Assembly: GCF_039528175.1 (NCBI RefSeq)
Contig: NZ_BAAALH010000001.1
Location: 744,001 to 808,000, forward strand
DNA length: 64,000 nt
Source of the DNA: Citricoccus alkalitolerans
GTDB lineage: Bacteria > Actinomycetota > Actinomycetes > Actinomycetales > Micrococcaceae
Reading direction: 5' to 3'
Below are positions 16,499 through 25,001 of this stretch, in pieces (within the stretch, counting starts at the first letter, position 1; each line of letters opens with the position of its first letter). The notes under the pieces were generated by a model, which was not told the DNA's origin, searched no databases, and was given only the letters and a program-made list of their open reading frames with translations. Made by a program: the position numbers and the translations under genes.

Positions 16499-16946
16499 GG
16501 TTTGACTCCGTCGCGTTCGTCCGGCGGTACAGGCGCCACACGTTCGTGGCACCGGCACGTTCGAAATCGAGGCTGACGAGGGCACGGATCAGGGCCAGCC
16601 CGCGTCCCGACTCCGCCAGAGCATCGGCCATGACACCCCCGAGCGGCACGGTGCCCAGCGGAGCGCTCGGCGCCGCCGAGACGGCACCGAACTCGACGAT
16701 GGTCGCTCGCAGCTCGGCGGGGGAGGCCACGAGTTCCATCCCCAGCTCGACCGGTCCCGGGTCGCCCACACCGTGTCGGATGGTGTTGCTGACCGTTTCG
16801 ATGACGGCGGTGTCGAAGGCCATCCGGTCCAGGGCCGGAACATGGTCGGCCGCCGCCCACAGATCTTCCAGGTGGTCATGGACGGTCTCGATGGTCCCCG
16901 GTTCTGCCGGAAGGCGGTCGGCGCAGAGCAGGATCGGCTCAGGCAC
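16485..16946 (-). CDS. RsbW/SpoIIAB-like anti-sigma regulatory factor (serine kinase ATPase)
   Basis: 153 aa GHKL-type ATPase domain. The N-box reads ETVSNTIRHGVGD and the G2-box SGRGLALIRALVSLDFER. Proteins of this type bind a sigma factor or other target and phosphorylate a STAS antagonist. It overlaps the STAS gene by 8 nt and follows a PP2C phosphatase, giving the standard three-protein partner-switching set. No sigma factor gene is next to it, so the target is unknown. Confidence 0.85.
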   Translation of the reverse strand: MPEPILLCADRLPAEPGTIETVHDHLEDLWAAADHVPALDRMAFDTAVIETVSNTIRHGVGDPGPVELGMELVASPAELRATIVEFGAVSAAPSAPLGTVPLGGVMADALAESGRGLALIRALVSLDFERAGATNVWRLYRRTNATESNHGTN

Positions 16947-17271
16947 GGGAGAACGCCGAGGCGGAGTCGGGGTAGGGAGTCAGCACACGGTCCATGCTAG
17001 TCAGTTGAAGCACCATCAGCACCTGCGGCGGCACCTGGGCGATGCGCAGGTCTCCGCCGGCCTGGCGAGCCATTTTGAGACAGCCGATGAGGGCTCCCAG
17101 GCCGGAGGAGTCCATGAACTCGGTGGCGCTGAGGTCCACCACGATCTGCCGCGAGCCCGCACTGATCTCGCTGGAGATCACGTCCTTGAGCTTGGGAGCG
17201 GCGACCATGTTCAGGCGGCCCTCACTTTTCACCTCTGTGTAGGTGTCATGTCTTTCTACGGTGACGTGCAT
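16939..17271 (-). CDS. STAS-domain anti-anti-sigma factor (RsbV/SpoIIAA-like)
   Basis: 110 aa single STAS domain. The phosphorylation loop TEFMDSSGLGALIGC (DSSG at residues 54-57) is intact, preceded by VVDLSA. In the partner-switching scheme the unphosphorylated form traps the RsbW-like kinase. Its ATG overlaps the TAA of the upstream phosphatase gene (TAATG), indicating translational coupling. Confidence 0.9.
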   Translation of the reverse strand: MHVTVERHDTYTEVKSEGRLNMVAAPKLKDVISSEISAGSRQIVVDLSATEFMDSSGLGALIGCLKMARQAGGDLRIAQVPPQVLMVLQLTSMDRVLTPYPDSASAFSRA

Positions 17272-18383
17272 TAGCGGTGGTCCTTTCCTGGGACATCGGG
17301 ATGACGGTGGACGACGACGGCGGTGACGTCATCGTGTTCGGGATCGTCCTGGGTGAGCCGGACGAGATGGTCCGCCACGTCCTGAAGGGTGGGGTGGGCC
17401 AGGACGGCCTGTGACATGGCCGCGAAGGTCCCCTCGAGGTCGCCGACGGCATCGAGCACGCCGTCGCTGACGAGGATCAGTGATTCTCCGGGGTTCAGGT
17501 CGGCCCGCTGGGCCACCCAGGGGTCCTCGACCCAGAGGCCCACCGGCGGTCCGCCCGGATCCAGGCGCCTCGTGCTGCCATCGGGGCCCACGATGGCCGC
17601 GATTCCATGGCCGGCATCTACGTAGGAGAAGCGGCCGTTGGCGGGATTGAGGCGGACCTTGAAGACCGTGGCATAGGAATCGGAGCTTTCGAGAGCGCCT
17701 CTCAGCGACTGGGCGGCATGGTTGAAGGCTGAGGTCAGTCCCGGCATGTTCCCGACGGTCCGGAAGGCAGATCGCACTGCTGCGGCGATCATTGCCGCGC
17801 CCATGCCCTTGCCCATGACGTCCGCGAGGATCACATGCAACTGGCCGGAGGAGACGTGCCAATCGTAGAGGTCGCCCCCGACCGCCCGGGAGGGGCGGAA
17901 GCTCGCCGCCATCTCGTACCCCGGCAGATCCGGAGAGGCATCCGGCAGAAGACCACGCTGAACCTCGACGGCGCGTTCCCGTTCCGTTGAGTCCGTTACC
18001 AGTTCGCGGGGTCGCCGAAACAGGGCGGCGACGCGGGCCCTCAGCTCACGGGGGCTGAACGGTTTGCTGAGGTAGTCATCGGCGCCGGCGTCCAGGCCGG
18101 CCAGTTTGTCGATCTCCGTTGAGCGCGCGGAGATCATCACCACATAGGCGTTGGAGTACTCGCGCAACTGGCGGCAGACCTCCAGCCCATCAAGGCCGGG
18201 CAGCTGCACGTCCAGGGTGATCAGTTCGGGATCGAGGGTCTGGAGCAGTTCCACAGCCCGGGTGCCGCTGGGGGCTTCAGACACGGTGAAGCCCTCCCGG
18301 ATCAGGGTGTGGACCAGCAGACTGCGGATGTCATCGTCGTCCTCGACCACGAGGGCGTGACGAATTGAGGATGGTGGCGCCAT
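17271..18383 (-). CDS. Response regulator fused to a PP2C (SpoIIE-type) serine phosphatase
   Basis: 370 aa. N-terminal receiver domain with acidic pocket VVEDDDD, phosphoacceptor Asp58 (LITLDVQLPG) and Lys in LSKPFSPRE. After a linker comes a PP2C/SpoIIE catalytic domain with the metal-binding motifs VGGDLYDWH, LADVMGKGMGAAM, DAGHG and VSDGVLDAVG. Architecture is RsbU/RssB-like: an unknown histidine kinase would activate dephosphorylation of the downstream STAS protein. First gene of a four-gene minus-strand operon. GGGAG lies 11 bases before the ATG. Confidence 0.9.
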   Translation of the reverse strand: MAPPSSIRHALVVEDDDDIRSLLVHTLIREGFTVSEAPSGTRAVELLQTLDPELITLDVQLPGLDGLEVCRQLREYSNAYVVMISARSTEIDKLAGLDAGADDYLSKPFSPRELRARVAALFRRPRELVTDSTERERAVEVQRGLLPDASPDLPGYEMAASFRPSRAVGGDLYDWHVSSGQLHVILADVMGKGMGAAMIAAAVRSAFRTVGNMPGLTSAFNHAAQSLRGALESSDSYATVFKVRLNPANGRFSYVDAGHGIAAIVGPDGSTRRLDPGGPPVGLWVEDPWVAQRADLNPGESLILVSDGVLDAVGDLEGTFAAMSQAVLAHPTLQDVADHLVRLTQDDPEHDDVTAVVVHRHPDVPGKDHR

Positions 18384-18506
18384 GAGTAGACCAACTCCCG
18401 TCGGAAGATACGGAGATCGTGCGGGCCAATGACGGGCGTCCTGGGGATAGAACGCGGGTCATCCGGTGATCCCTATATCAGCACGGCAGCCGAGCTTTTT
18501 TACCCT

Positions 18507-18532
18507 GGACCGGGACCATTAATCCCCGGTCC
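18507..18532 (-). terminator. Candidate valS terminator hairpin
   Basis: Perfect 8-bp stem GGACCGGG/CCCGGTCC with a 10-nt AT-rich loop, about 40 bp downstream of the valS stop. On the minus strand it is followed by an A-run rather than a T-run, so the call is tentative. The remaining valS/phosphatase gap shows nothing else. Confidence 0.4.
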
Positions 18533-18570
18533 GGAATCATGGAGCAGATCCGTCCGCCTGACCGCCATGC

Positions 18571-21258
18571 CTATTCGGCGGTGGCCTCCGAGATGTCCGG
18601 CGCGGCCAGCTCCACCTGGGAGACCTCGATGTCAGCGTCCCCGTCCGGGCTGCCGGCCACCAGAGTGAGGTCGCGGGCATTGCCCGCGGCCTTGAGATCA
18701 GCGAGCCCGCCGCGCAGGGAACCGAGGCGATTCTCCGGGGCGGTCACGACGGCGGCGAGCACCTCGGTGCGCTGCTTCACCTTGGCCTCGGACTTCGCCC
18801 TCCGGATGCCGCCGAGGGCCAGGGCGACCGCTGCGAGCACATCGGCGGTGGCGCCGGCGGAGGCGGCCTCGATGCCGGCGATCTCCTCAGACCGGCCCGG
18901 CCACGGGGCGCGGTGCACGGAGCCGGTCCGCCACCAGCCCCAGACCTCGTCAGTAGCGAAAGGCTGGAAGGGGGCCAGCAAGCGCAGCAGTGCATCCAGC
19001 GTGGTGGCCAGGGTGGCCAGCACCGAGGCCTGCTCGCCCTCGCCGTGGCCACCGTAGGCGCGGTCCTTGATGAGCTCCACGTAGTCATCCGTGAACTGCC
19101 AGAAGAAGGACTCCGTCAGATTCAGCGCCCGGGCGTAGTCGTACGTCTCGAAGGCCCGCGAGGACTGCTGGACGGTGTCGTACAGGCGGACCATCAGGGC
19201 CTTGTCCAGCGGGTTGGTGATGACCGCGGCATCGTCGGCCGAACGCACCACGTTGTCCACCGAGGCGCCGAGGTTCAGGGCGAACTTCGAGGCGTTGAGG
19301 AGCTTGATCGCCAGCCGTCGGCCGATCTTCATCTGCGCCACCTCATAGGCGGTGTCCGCGCCGAGCTTGGCGGAGGCCGCCCAGTAGCGGACCGCGTCCG
19401 AACCGTACTCGTCCAGCACGTCGGTCGGGACCACCACGTTGCCCTTGGACTTGGACATCTTCTTCCGGTCCGGATCCAGGATCCAACCGGACAGGGCGGT
19501 GTGGTTCCACGGCACCGAGTCATTCAGGGACTCAGCCCGGACCACGGTGGAGAACAGCCACGTGCGGATGATGTCGTGTCCCTGGGGACGAAGGTCGAAC
19601 GGGAAGACCTTGCCGAAGAACTCCTCGTCGCGGCTCCAGCGGCCGACGATCTGCGGGGTCAGCGATGAGGTGGCCCAGGTGTCCAGGACGTCCGGATCTC
19701 CGGTGAAGCCACCGGGCACATCGCGCTGGGCCTCGTCGTAGCCGGGCGCCGCCTCCGCCGCGGGATCAACCGGCAACTGGTCCTCGGTGGGCACGATCGG
19801 GTGCTCGTAGTCCGGTTCGCCGGAGGTGTCCAGCGGATACCAGACCGGAATCGGCACTCCGAAGAACCGCTGACGGGACACCAGCCAGTCGCCATTGAGG
19901 CCTTCCACCCAGTTCTCGTAGCGGGAGCGCATGAACTCGGGATGCCAGGACAACTGGCGGCCACGGGCGAGGAGCTTCTCGCGGCGTTCGGCGTCCCGGC
20001 CACCGTTGCGGATATACCACTGGCGGGAGGAGATCACCTCGAGGGGCTTGTCACCTTTCTCGTAGAAGTTCACCGGGTGGGTGATCTTCTTCGGCTCGCC
20101 GTCCACCAGCTCGGCGTCGGTCAACGAGGTCACCACGGTCTCCTTGGCCGAGAACACGGTCTTGCCAGCCAGCTTCCCGTACTCAGCGCGGCCTGGCTCG
20201 CTGGTGATCCATTCAGGGGTCTCGGCGTGGAAGCGGCCGTCGCGGCCCACCACGGTGCGAGTCGGCAGATCGAGTTCGCGCCACCACGTGACGTCGGTGA
20301 GGTCGCCGAAGGTGCAGACCATGGCGATGCCGGATCCCTTGTCAGGCTTGGCGAGCCCGTGGGCGCGGACCTCGACCTCGACTCCGAACAGGGGAGAGGT
20401 CACGGTTTGGCCGAACAGCGGCTGGTACCGCTCGTCGTCGGGGTGGGCCACGAGGGCCGAACAGGCCGGCAGCAGCTCGGGGCGGGTGGTCTCGATGAAG
20501 ACCTTCTCCCCGGCGGCGGTGAAGAAGGGAATGCGGTGATAGGCGCCGGGCACCTCTCGGTCCTCGAGCTCGGCCTGGGCCACGGCGGTGCGGAAGGTGA
20601 CATCCCACAGCGTGGGGGCCTCGGCCATGTAGGCGTCCCCGGAGGCCAGGTTGCGCAGGAAGCCGCGCTGGGACACGGCGCGGGACGTGTCATCGATCGT
20701 CCGGTAGGTCAGGGACCAGTCCACGGACAAGCCGAGCCGCGTGAACAGGTTCTCGAAGACCTTCTCATCCTCGACGGCCAGCTCCTCGCACAGCTCGATG
20801 AAGTTGCGGCGGGAGACCACATCCCAGTCCCGCTGGTTCTTCGCGGGCTTCTCCGGCGGCTGGTACCCGGGGAGGTAGGGCTTGGTCGGATCGCAGCGGA
20901 CGCCGTAGTAGTTCTGCACGCGGCGTTCCGTGGGCAGACCGTTGTCATCCCAGCCCATGGGGTAGAAGACGTTCTTGCCGTTCATGCGCTGGTAGCGGGC
21001 CAGCACGTCGGTCTGCGTGTAGGAGAACATGTGCCCCACGTGCAGCGAACCGGAGGCAGTCGGCGGCGGGGTGTCGATCGAGTAGACCTGCTCCCGCGTG
21101 GTGTCGGCCTCGAACGCATAGGTGCCTTCGGCCCTCCACCGGGCGGAGAGCTTGTCCTCCAGCCCCTCGAGCGCGGGGCGGTCCGGAACGGTCACGGCAG
21201 GACTGGTGGACGCGGTCGTGGAAACGGGCGTGTCTGTGCCCGGGATCTGTTCAGCCAT
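18571..21258 (-). CDS. valS: Valyl-tRNA synthetase
   Basis: 895 aa class Ia synthetase. HIGH motif as HVGH at residues 73-76 (TASGSLHVGHMFSYTQTD), KMSKS near residue 600 (KKMSKSKGNVV), plus the zinc/editing-region signatures of the family. The N-terminal 25 residues (Thr/Ser/Pro-rich) are an extension. This is the shorter archaeal/actinobacterial-like ValRS in which the catalytic region contains MGWDDNGLPTERRVQNYYGV. No T-box is seen upstream, unlike ileS. Confidence 0.97.
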   Translation of the reverse strand: MAEQIPGTDTPVSTTASTSPAVTVPDRPALEGLEDKLSARWRAEGTYAFEADTTREQVYSIDTPPPTASGSLHVGHMFSYTQTDVLARYQRMNGKNVFYPMGWDDNGLPTERRVQNYYGVRCDPTKPYLPGYQPPEKPAKNQRDWDVVSRRNFIELCEELAVEDEKVFENLFTRLGLSVDWSLTYRTIDDTSRAVSQRGFLRNLASGDAYMAEAPTLWDVTFRTAVAQAELEDREVPGAYHRIPFFTAAGEKVFIETTRPELLPACSALVAHPDDERYQPLFGQTVTSPLFGVEVEVRAHGLAKPDKGSGIAMVCTFGDLTDVTWWRELDLPTRTVVGRDGRFHAETPEWITSEPGRAEYGKLAGKTVFSAKETVVTSLTDAELVDGEPKKITHPVNFYEKGDKPLEVISSRQWYIRNGGRDAERREKLLARGRQLSWHPEFMRSRYENWVEGLNGDWLVSRQRFFGVPIPVWYPLDTSGEPDYEHPIVPTEDQLPVDPAAEAAPGYDEAQRDVPGGFTGDPDVLDTWATSSLTPQIVGRWSRDEEFFGKVFPFDLRPQGHDIIRTWLFSTVVRAESLNDSVPWNHTALSGWILDPDRKKMSKSKGNVVVPTDVLDEYGSDAVRYWAASAKLGADTAYEVAQMKIGRRLAIKLLNASKFALNLGASVDNVVRSADDAAVITNPLDKALMVRLYDTVQQSSRAFETYDYARALNLTESFFWQFTDDYVELIKDRAYGGHGEGEQASVLATLATTLDALLRLLAPFQPFATDEVWGWWRTGSVHRAPWPGRSEEIAGIEAASAGATADVLAAVALALGGIRRAKSEAKVKQRTEVLAAVVTAPENRLGSLRGGLADLKAAGNARDLTLVAGSPDGDADIEVSQVELAAPDISEATAE

Positions 21259-21341
21259 GATCCCGATTGTCCCATGCCCCCTGAGCCTCTTCGAACCGGA
21301 TCACGCTGGACGGCCTGATGGCGGACCGGGGGATCCCGGCC

Positions 21342-21347
21342 TACGGT
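21342..21347 (+). promoter_or_regulatory. -10 element (TACGGT) of a probable leaderless promoter for the DUF488 gene
   Basis: TACGGT, six bases, then ATG 21354. No Shine-Dalgarno sequence is present, so the transcript probably starts at the initiator codon. It would drive both the DUF488 gene and the overlapping FAD oxidase gene. Confidence 0.45.
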
Positions 21348-21353
21348 GGGACC

Positions 21354-21803
21354 ATGTCCACCTCACGCAGCAAAGCCGGAAGCAAGGCCGGCAGTACCCC
21401 GGCGCAGATCCGCATCCGCCGTGTCCACGATGCCCCGGATGGCGGTTACCGGGCCCTGGTCGACCGGATCTGGCCTCGGGGGATCGCCAAGGCGGACCTT
21501 GAGCTGGACGAGTGGTGCAAGGCGGTCGCCCCCTCCGGCGAGGCCCGCAAGGACTTCCACCATGATCCTGAGCGCTTCACGGACTTCACCCGGCGTTACG
21601 AGGCCGAGCTGGACGCCTCGGGACGCGCTGGAAACCATGGAGCGCCCGACGACGGCGGCGCACCGGCCGTCGACGCGCTCCTGGAACGCTGGGACTCCTC
21701 CCGCAAGAAGGATTTGGTGCTCCTGTATGCGGCCAAGGACCCGGAGGCCAACCATGCGGTGGTGTTGCGCCGGTTCCTTCAGGACAAGGTTGCGTCATCA
21801 TGA
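21354..21803 (+). CDS. DUF488-family protein
   Basis: 149 aa. The segment RIRRVHDAPDGGYRALVDRIWPRGIAKADLELDEW is the hallmark of the short DUF488 family (YeaO-like), followed by HHDPERFTDFTRRYEAEL and DLVLLYAAKDPEANHA. Function is unknown. The N-terminus is Ser/Lys-rich. The stop overlaps the next start as ATGA. Confidence 0.85.
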   Translation: MSTSRSKAGSKAGSTPAQIRIRRVHDAPDGGYRALVDRIWPRGIAKADLELDEWCKAVAPSGEARKDFHHDPERFTDFTRRYEAELDASGRAGNHGAPDDGGAPAVDALLERWDSSRKKDLVLLYAAKDPEANHAVVLRRFLQDKVASS

Positions 21804-23308
21804 TCCCCTCCAGCTCCAGCTCCAGCCCCAGCCCCAGCACCGGTCTCGGTGACTTTACGACCAGCACCGCGCCCGTTGCGGCAGAGCGCACTGACCGGAT
21901 GGAGCTGGCGCAGCGTCTGGTCAACGAGTTGGGACCCGAGCTCACCCCGGGGGCCGTCAGCGTCGAACCGGGCGTCGTCGCGAGCCACGCCGCGGACCAG
22001 GCACCCTTCGCCGCGGTAGGCGATGCGGTGGCCCTGGTGCGGGCCCGCACCGTCCAGGATGTCCAGGCGACGCTGCGGTTCGCATCCCGGCTCGGCATCC
22101 CGGTGGTGCCTCAGGGCACCCGCACCGGCATCTCCGGAGGTGCGAACGCCGTGGACGGGTGCATCCTGCTCTCCGTCGAGCGGATGGACTCGATCCTGGA
22201 GATCAACACCGGCGAGCAGACGGTGACCGTGGAACCCGGGGTCATCAACCAGACCCTGAAGGAGGCCCTCGTGTCCCACGGTCTGGCGTACCCGCCGGAT
22301 CCCGGCTCGGTGGCGATCTGCTCCATCGGCGGGAACGTGGCCACGAACGCCGGCGGTCTGTGCTGCGTGAAATACGGGGTGACACGGGACTACGTCCGGG
22401 AACTCAAGGTGGTGCTGGCTGATGGCACGCTGACCCGGCTGGGACATCGGACGGCCAAGGGGGTGGCCGGACTGGACCTCGTCGGTCTGTTCGTCGGCTC
22501 AGAGGGGACCCTGGGCATCGTCGTGGAGGTGACGTTGCGGCTGGTGCCCCTGCTGCCGCCCCCGTTGACGGCCGTGGCGGCCTTCGCCTCTGAACGCGCG
22601 GCTGCCTCGGCCGTGGCCGCGTTCATGGCCACGGGCGCCCGCCCTTCGATGCTCGAGTCCCTGGACCGCCATGCCATATCCCTCCTCAATCAGTTCGGGG
22701 ACTTCGGGCTCGATTCGGCGGCCGGAGCCTTGCTGCTCATGCAGTCCAACGGGGATGGCCACCGGGAGGCCGCCGAACAGGAGGTGGCCGCCTTCGCGGC
22801 GACGGCCGAACACCACGGCGCCCTGGACGTCGCCTTCAGCACGGATCCGGAGGACAGCGACGCCCTGGTGGCCACGCGACGGATGGCCCACCCCGCCTTC
22901 GAACGCCATGCGCAGGCCCACGGGGGTGGACAACTGCTGGACGATGTCTGCCTGCCACGGATGGCCATGCCCGAGTTCTACGACCGTCTGGACGTCATTC
23001 GCGAACGGACCGGCCTGATGATCGCCGTGGTCGCCCATGCCGGTGACGGCAACGTCCATCCCTCCGTGTTCTTCGACGCCCGGGACCCGGAATCGACGCG
23101 TCGGGCGCACGAGGCGTTCGAGGAGATCATGGACGTCGGCCTGCAGCTGGGCGGTACCATCACCGGCGAGCACGGGGTGGGCTCGCTCAAACGCGCTTGG
23201 TTGCCGCGCGAACTGGATGAGGGGAGCCGGCTGCTGCACCGGTCGATCAAGGACGCGGTGGATCCCCGGGGCATCCTCAATCCCGGCAAACAACTCGCCG
23301 AACTCTGA
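21800..23308 (+). CDS. FAD-linked oxidase, GlcD/D-lactate dehydrogenase-like
   Basis: 502 aa. VAO/PCMH-type FAD-binding domain (PQGTRTGISGGANAVDG, EPGVINQTLKEALVSHGL, GGNVATNAGGLCCVKYGVTRDYV) and FAD-linked oxidase C-terminal domain (AHAGDGNVHPSVFFD, ITGEHGVGSLKRAW). These flavoenzymes oxidise 2-hydroxy acids such as glycolate or D-lactate. The substrate cannot be read from sequence. The first ~20 residues are a Ser/Pro low-complexity run; ATG 21899 (MELAQRLVNELG) is an alternative start nearer to the family's N-terminus. The annotated ATG forms an ATGA overlap with the DUF488 gene. Confidence 0.88.
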   Translation: MIPSSSSSSPSPSTGLGDFTTSTAPVAAERTDRMELAQRLVNELGPELTPGAVSVEPGVVASHAADQAPFAAVGDAVALVRARTVQDVQATLRFASRLGIPVVPQGTRTGISGGANAVDGCILLSVERMDSILEINTGEQTVTVEPGVINQTLKEALVSHGLAYPPDPGSVAICSIGGNVATNAGGLCCVKYGVTRDYVRELKVVLADGTLTRLGHRTAKGVAGLDLVGLFVGSEGTLGIVVEVTLRLVPLLPPPLTAVAAFASERAAASAVAAFMATGARPSMLESLDRHAISLLNQFGDFGLDSAAGALLLMQSNGDGHREAAEQEVAAFAATAEHHGALDVAFSTDPEDSDALVATRRMAHPAFERHAQAHGGGQLLDDVCLPRMAMPEFYDRLDVIRERTGLMIAVVAHAGDGNVHPSVFFDARDPESTRRAHEAFEEIMDVGLQLGGTITGEHGVGSLKRAWLPRELDEGSRLLHRSIKDAVDPRGILNPGKQLAEL

Positions 23309-23359
23309 CTGGGTGTCCGGCGGTGGAGGCCCCAGATCGTAGGGAGGCCAGACCGTGAA

Positions 23360-23365
23360 TAGAGT
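23360..23365 (+). promoter_or_regulatory. -10 element (TAGAGT) of a probable leaderless promoter for an SDR gene
   Basis: TAGAGT, six bases, then ATG 23372, with no ribosome binding site. Same layout as at moeB, the DUF488 gene and proA in this window. Confidence 0.5.
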
Positions 23366-23371
23366 GGTGCC

Positions 23372-24157
23372 ATGACTGGTGAGAGGAACACCCGACTGAA
23401 CCGCGCCGCCGTCGTGACCGGTGCCTCCTCCGGCATCGGCCGGGCCGCAGCCGCGCAACTCGCAGCCGAGGGCTGGACCGTCTATGCCGTGGCCCGCAGA
23501 GCCAAGAGGCTCCAGTCCCTCGCCGAGGCGGTGCCCGCCGGCACCGGAACCATCGTCCCGGTGCCCGCGGACGTCACGGACGCCGAGCAGATGGCCAGGG
23601 CACGCCAGGTCGTCGAGGACGGCGGAGGCGTGGACACTGTGCTGTGCATCGCCGGCGGTGCACGGGGCACCGACCGGGTGGCGGACGGACAGGCCGGGGA
23701 CTGGGACTGGATGTACCGCGTCAACGTCCAGGGCACCCTGAACACCACCCAGGCATTCCTGCCTCTGCTCCGCGCCACCGGGCACGGCACTGTGCTGGTC
23801 CTGACATCGACGGCGGGGCTCGCCAGCTATGAGGGCGGCGGTGGGTACAACGCGGCGAAGATGGCCCAGCACGGACTTGTCGGAGCCCTCCGCCTCGAGG
23901 AGGTGGACCACAACATCCGGGTGGTCGAGGTACTGCCGGGACTGGTGCACACCGAGGAGTTCACGCTGAACCGCCTGGGCGGTGACCAGGAGGCGGCGGA
24001 CCGCGTGTATGCCGGTGTGGAGAAGCCCCTGACTGCCGAGGATGTCGCGGACGTCTGCACCTACGCCGTCTCGGTGCCCCACCACGTCAACCTGGACCAG
24101 ATCGTGCTGCGGCCCGTGGCCCAGGCGGCCAACTTCAAGATGATCAGGACAACGTGA
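23372..24157 (+). CDS. SDR-family oxidoreductase (YdfG-like)
   Basis: 261 aa classical short-chain dehydrogenase. Cofactor loop VVTGASSGIGRAAA, CIAGGARG in place of NNAG, catalytic Ser in LTSTAGLASYEGGGG and the active pair Tyr-Lys in YNAAK. ARR after the second strand suggests NADP(H). Closest in style to YdfG-like 3-hydroxy acid/serine dehydrogenases, but the substrate is unknown. Its TGA overlaps a possible GTG start of the next gene. Confidence 0.88.
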   Translation: MTGERNTRLNRAAVVTGASSGIGRAAAAQLAAEGWTVYAVARRAKRLQSLAEAVPAGTGTIVPVPADVTDAEQMARARQVVEDGGGVDTVLCIAGGARGTDRVADGQAGDWDWMYRVNVQGTLNTTQAFLPLLRATGHGTVLVLTSTAGLASYEGGGGYNAAKMAQHGLVGALRLEEVDHNIRVVEVLPGLVHTEEFTLNRLGGDQEAADRVYAGVEKPLTAEDVADVCTYAVSVPHHVNLDQIVLRPVAQAANFKMIRTT

Positions 24158-24168
24158 GGAATCCCCGC

Positions 24169-24711
24169 ATGGCAGGACAGCACCGAGATCAGCCGACTGA
24201 CGCGGCCCGGGACGGCAGCACGGACACCGACCACCCCGGCGTGGACGGCCGGCGGCTCCGGCGTGCCCTCGGCCTGGGCGCCGCCACCGGGATCGCGTCC
24301 GCCTTCCCCCTGTGGAGGGTACCCCGCAAGCCCCTGGCCTTGTGGTCCGGTGGCATCGCTGCCGCAGCAGCGGCCGGCGTCCTGATCCTGAAACGGGACC
24401 AGTCCGAGCGTGAGGCCGAGGTGCAGGGTGAACCCCGTTCCGAGGTGTCCTGGGCCCGGCGACTCGGCACCCCCGTGGTCGTGGGAGCCCTCGTGGGCGG
24501 ATTCATGGCCGGCTCGATGTGGTTGACCTCGGTCACCGACGAGTGGTCCGAGAAGCTGATCGCCCGGCTCGGGGCGAAGCGTCCCCGGGCCACTTACGCC
24601 GTCCTCGCCGGGGTGGGGACCGTGCTGATCGAGTACTTCGACGATTCGACGAAGAAGAGCGGCCAGGCCGGGAAAGTCGCCCCAGGCGAGTTGGGCGAGA
24701 AAAGGGCGTAG
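24169..24711 (+). CDS. Hypothetical membrane protein
   Basis: 180 aa, no family recognised. A charged N-terminus is followed by a first hydrophobic segment (ALWSGGIAAAAAAGVLIL), a cytoplasm-like charged stretch (KRDQSEREAEV), a second segment (GTPVVVGALVGGFMAGSMWL) and a third weaker one (TYAVLAGVGTVLIEYF). The start is placed at ATG 24169 with AGGA eight bases upstream; GTG 24154, overlapping the SDR stop, is an alternative. The TAG stop codon doubles as the first bases of the -10 box for the ileS leader. Confidence 0.65.
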   Translation: MAGQHRDQPTDAARDGSTDTDHPGVDGRRLRRALGLGAATGIASAFPLWRVPRKPLALWSGGIAAAAAAGVLILKRDQSEREAEVQGEPRSEVSWARRLGTPVVVGALVGGFMAGSMWLTSVTDEWSEKLIARLGAKRPRATYAVLAGVGTVLIEYFDDSTKKSGQAGKVAPGELGEKRA

Positions 24712-24714
24712 AAT
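24709..24714 (+). promoter_or_regulatory. -10 element (TAGAAT) of the ileS T-box leader
   Basis: TAGAAT matches the actinobacterial -10 consensus and predicts transcription starting near 24721, about 20 nt before the first T-box helix. The -35 region is weak. The hexamer overlaps the stop codon of the upstream gene. Confidence 0.5.
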
Positions 24715-24741
24715 CAACGCCAGCAACACCAACAGCACTGA

Positions 24742-24991
24742 CCCGGCCATCACCGGCGAGCTTCCGGAAGAACGGGCACGGCATGTGCCAGCCCCAGTAG
24801 AACCGGACGGGTAAGCCCGTCACAGCAGTCATGAGCGGCCGATCACGCCCCACGGGACCACTGGGGGAGCGGGACGGCAAGCAGGGTGGTACCGCGCCGC
24901 CGTCGTCCCCGATCTCCGCACCGGAGGCCGGGAACAGCGTCAGCGTCCTTGCAGGAAGACCAGACAGCACCACAGTCGACCCCTGCAAGGA
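24742..24991 (+). promoter_or_regulatory. Translational T-box riboswitch controlling ileS
   Basis: Four elements in order identify it. (1) A short hairpin CCGG-CCATCA-CCGG at 24744-24755 places an ATC isoleucine codon (24749-24751) in its loop, as in the ultrashort Stem I of actinobacterial ileS T-boxes. (2) CGAGCTTCCGGAAGAAC follows, typical of this class. (3) The T-box core AGGGTGGTACCGCG at 24883-24896 contains the bulge that reads the tRNA acceptor end. (4) TCCTTGCAGG (24946-24955) pairs perfectly with CCTGCAAGGA (24982-24991), hiding the AAGGA ribosome binding site of ileS. Uncharged tRNA-Ile would favour the antisequestrator and expose the site. A translational, not terminator-based, switch is inferred because no T-run terminator is present. 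Confidence 0.92.
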
Positions 24992-25001
24992 TGGAACGCC
25001 C

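Noticed and set aside
17042..17242. Plus-strand frames opposite the STAS/RsbW/PP2C genes
   Set aside because: Antisense shadows; the minus-strand genes have overlapping starts and stops and intact motifs.
24831..25001. Upstream in-frame extension of ileS
   Set aside because: This segment contains the T-box core and the sequestrator helix and does not resemble IleRS. The GTG at 25002 has the ribosome site and the family N-terminus.
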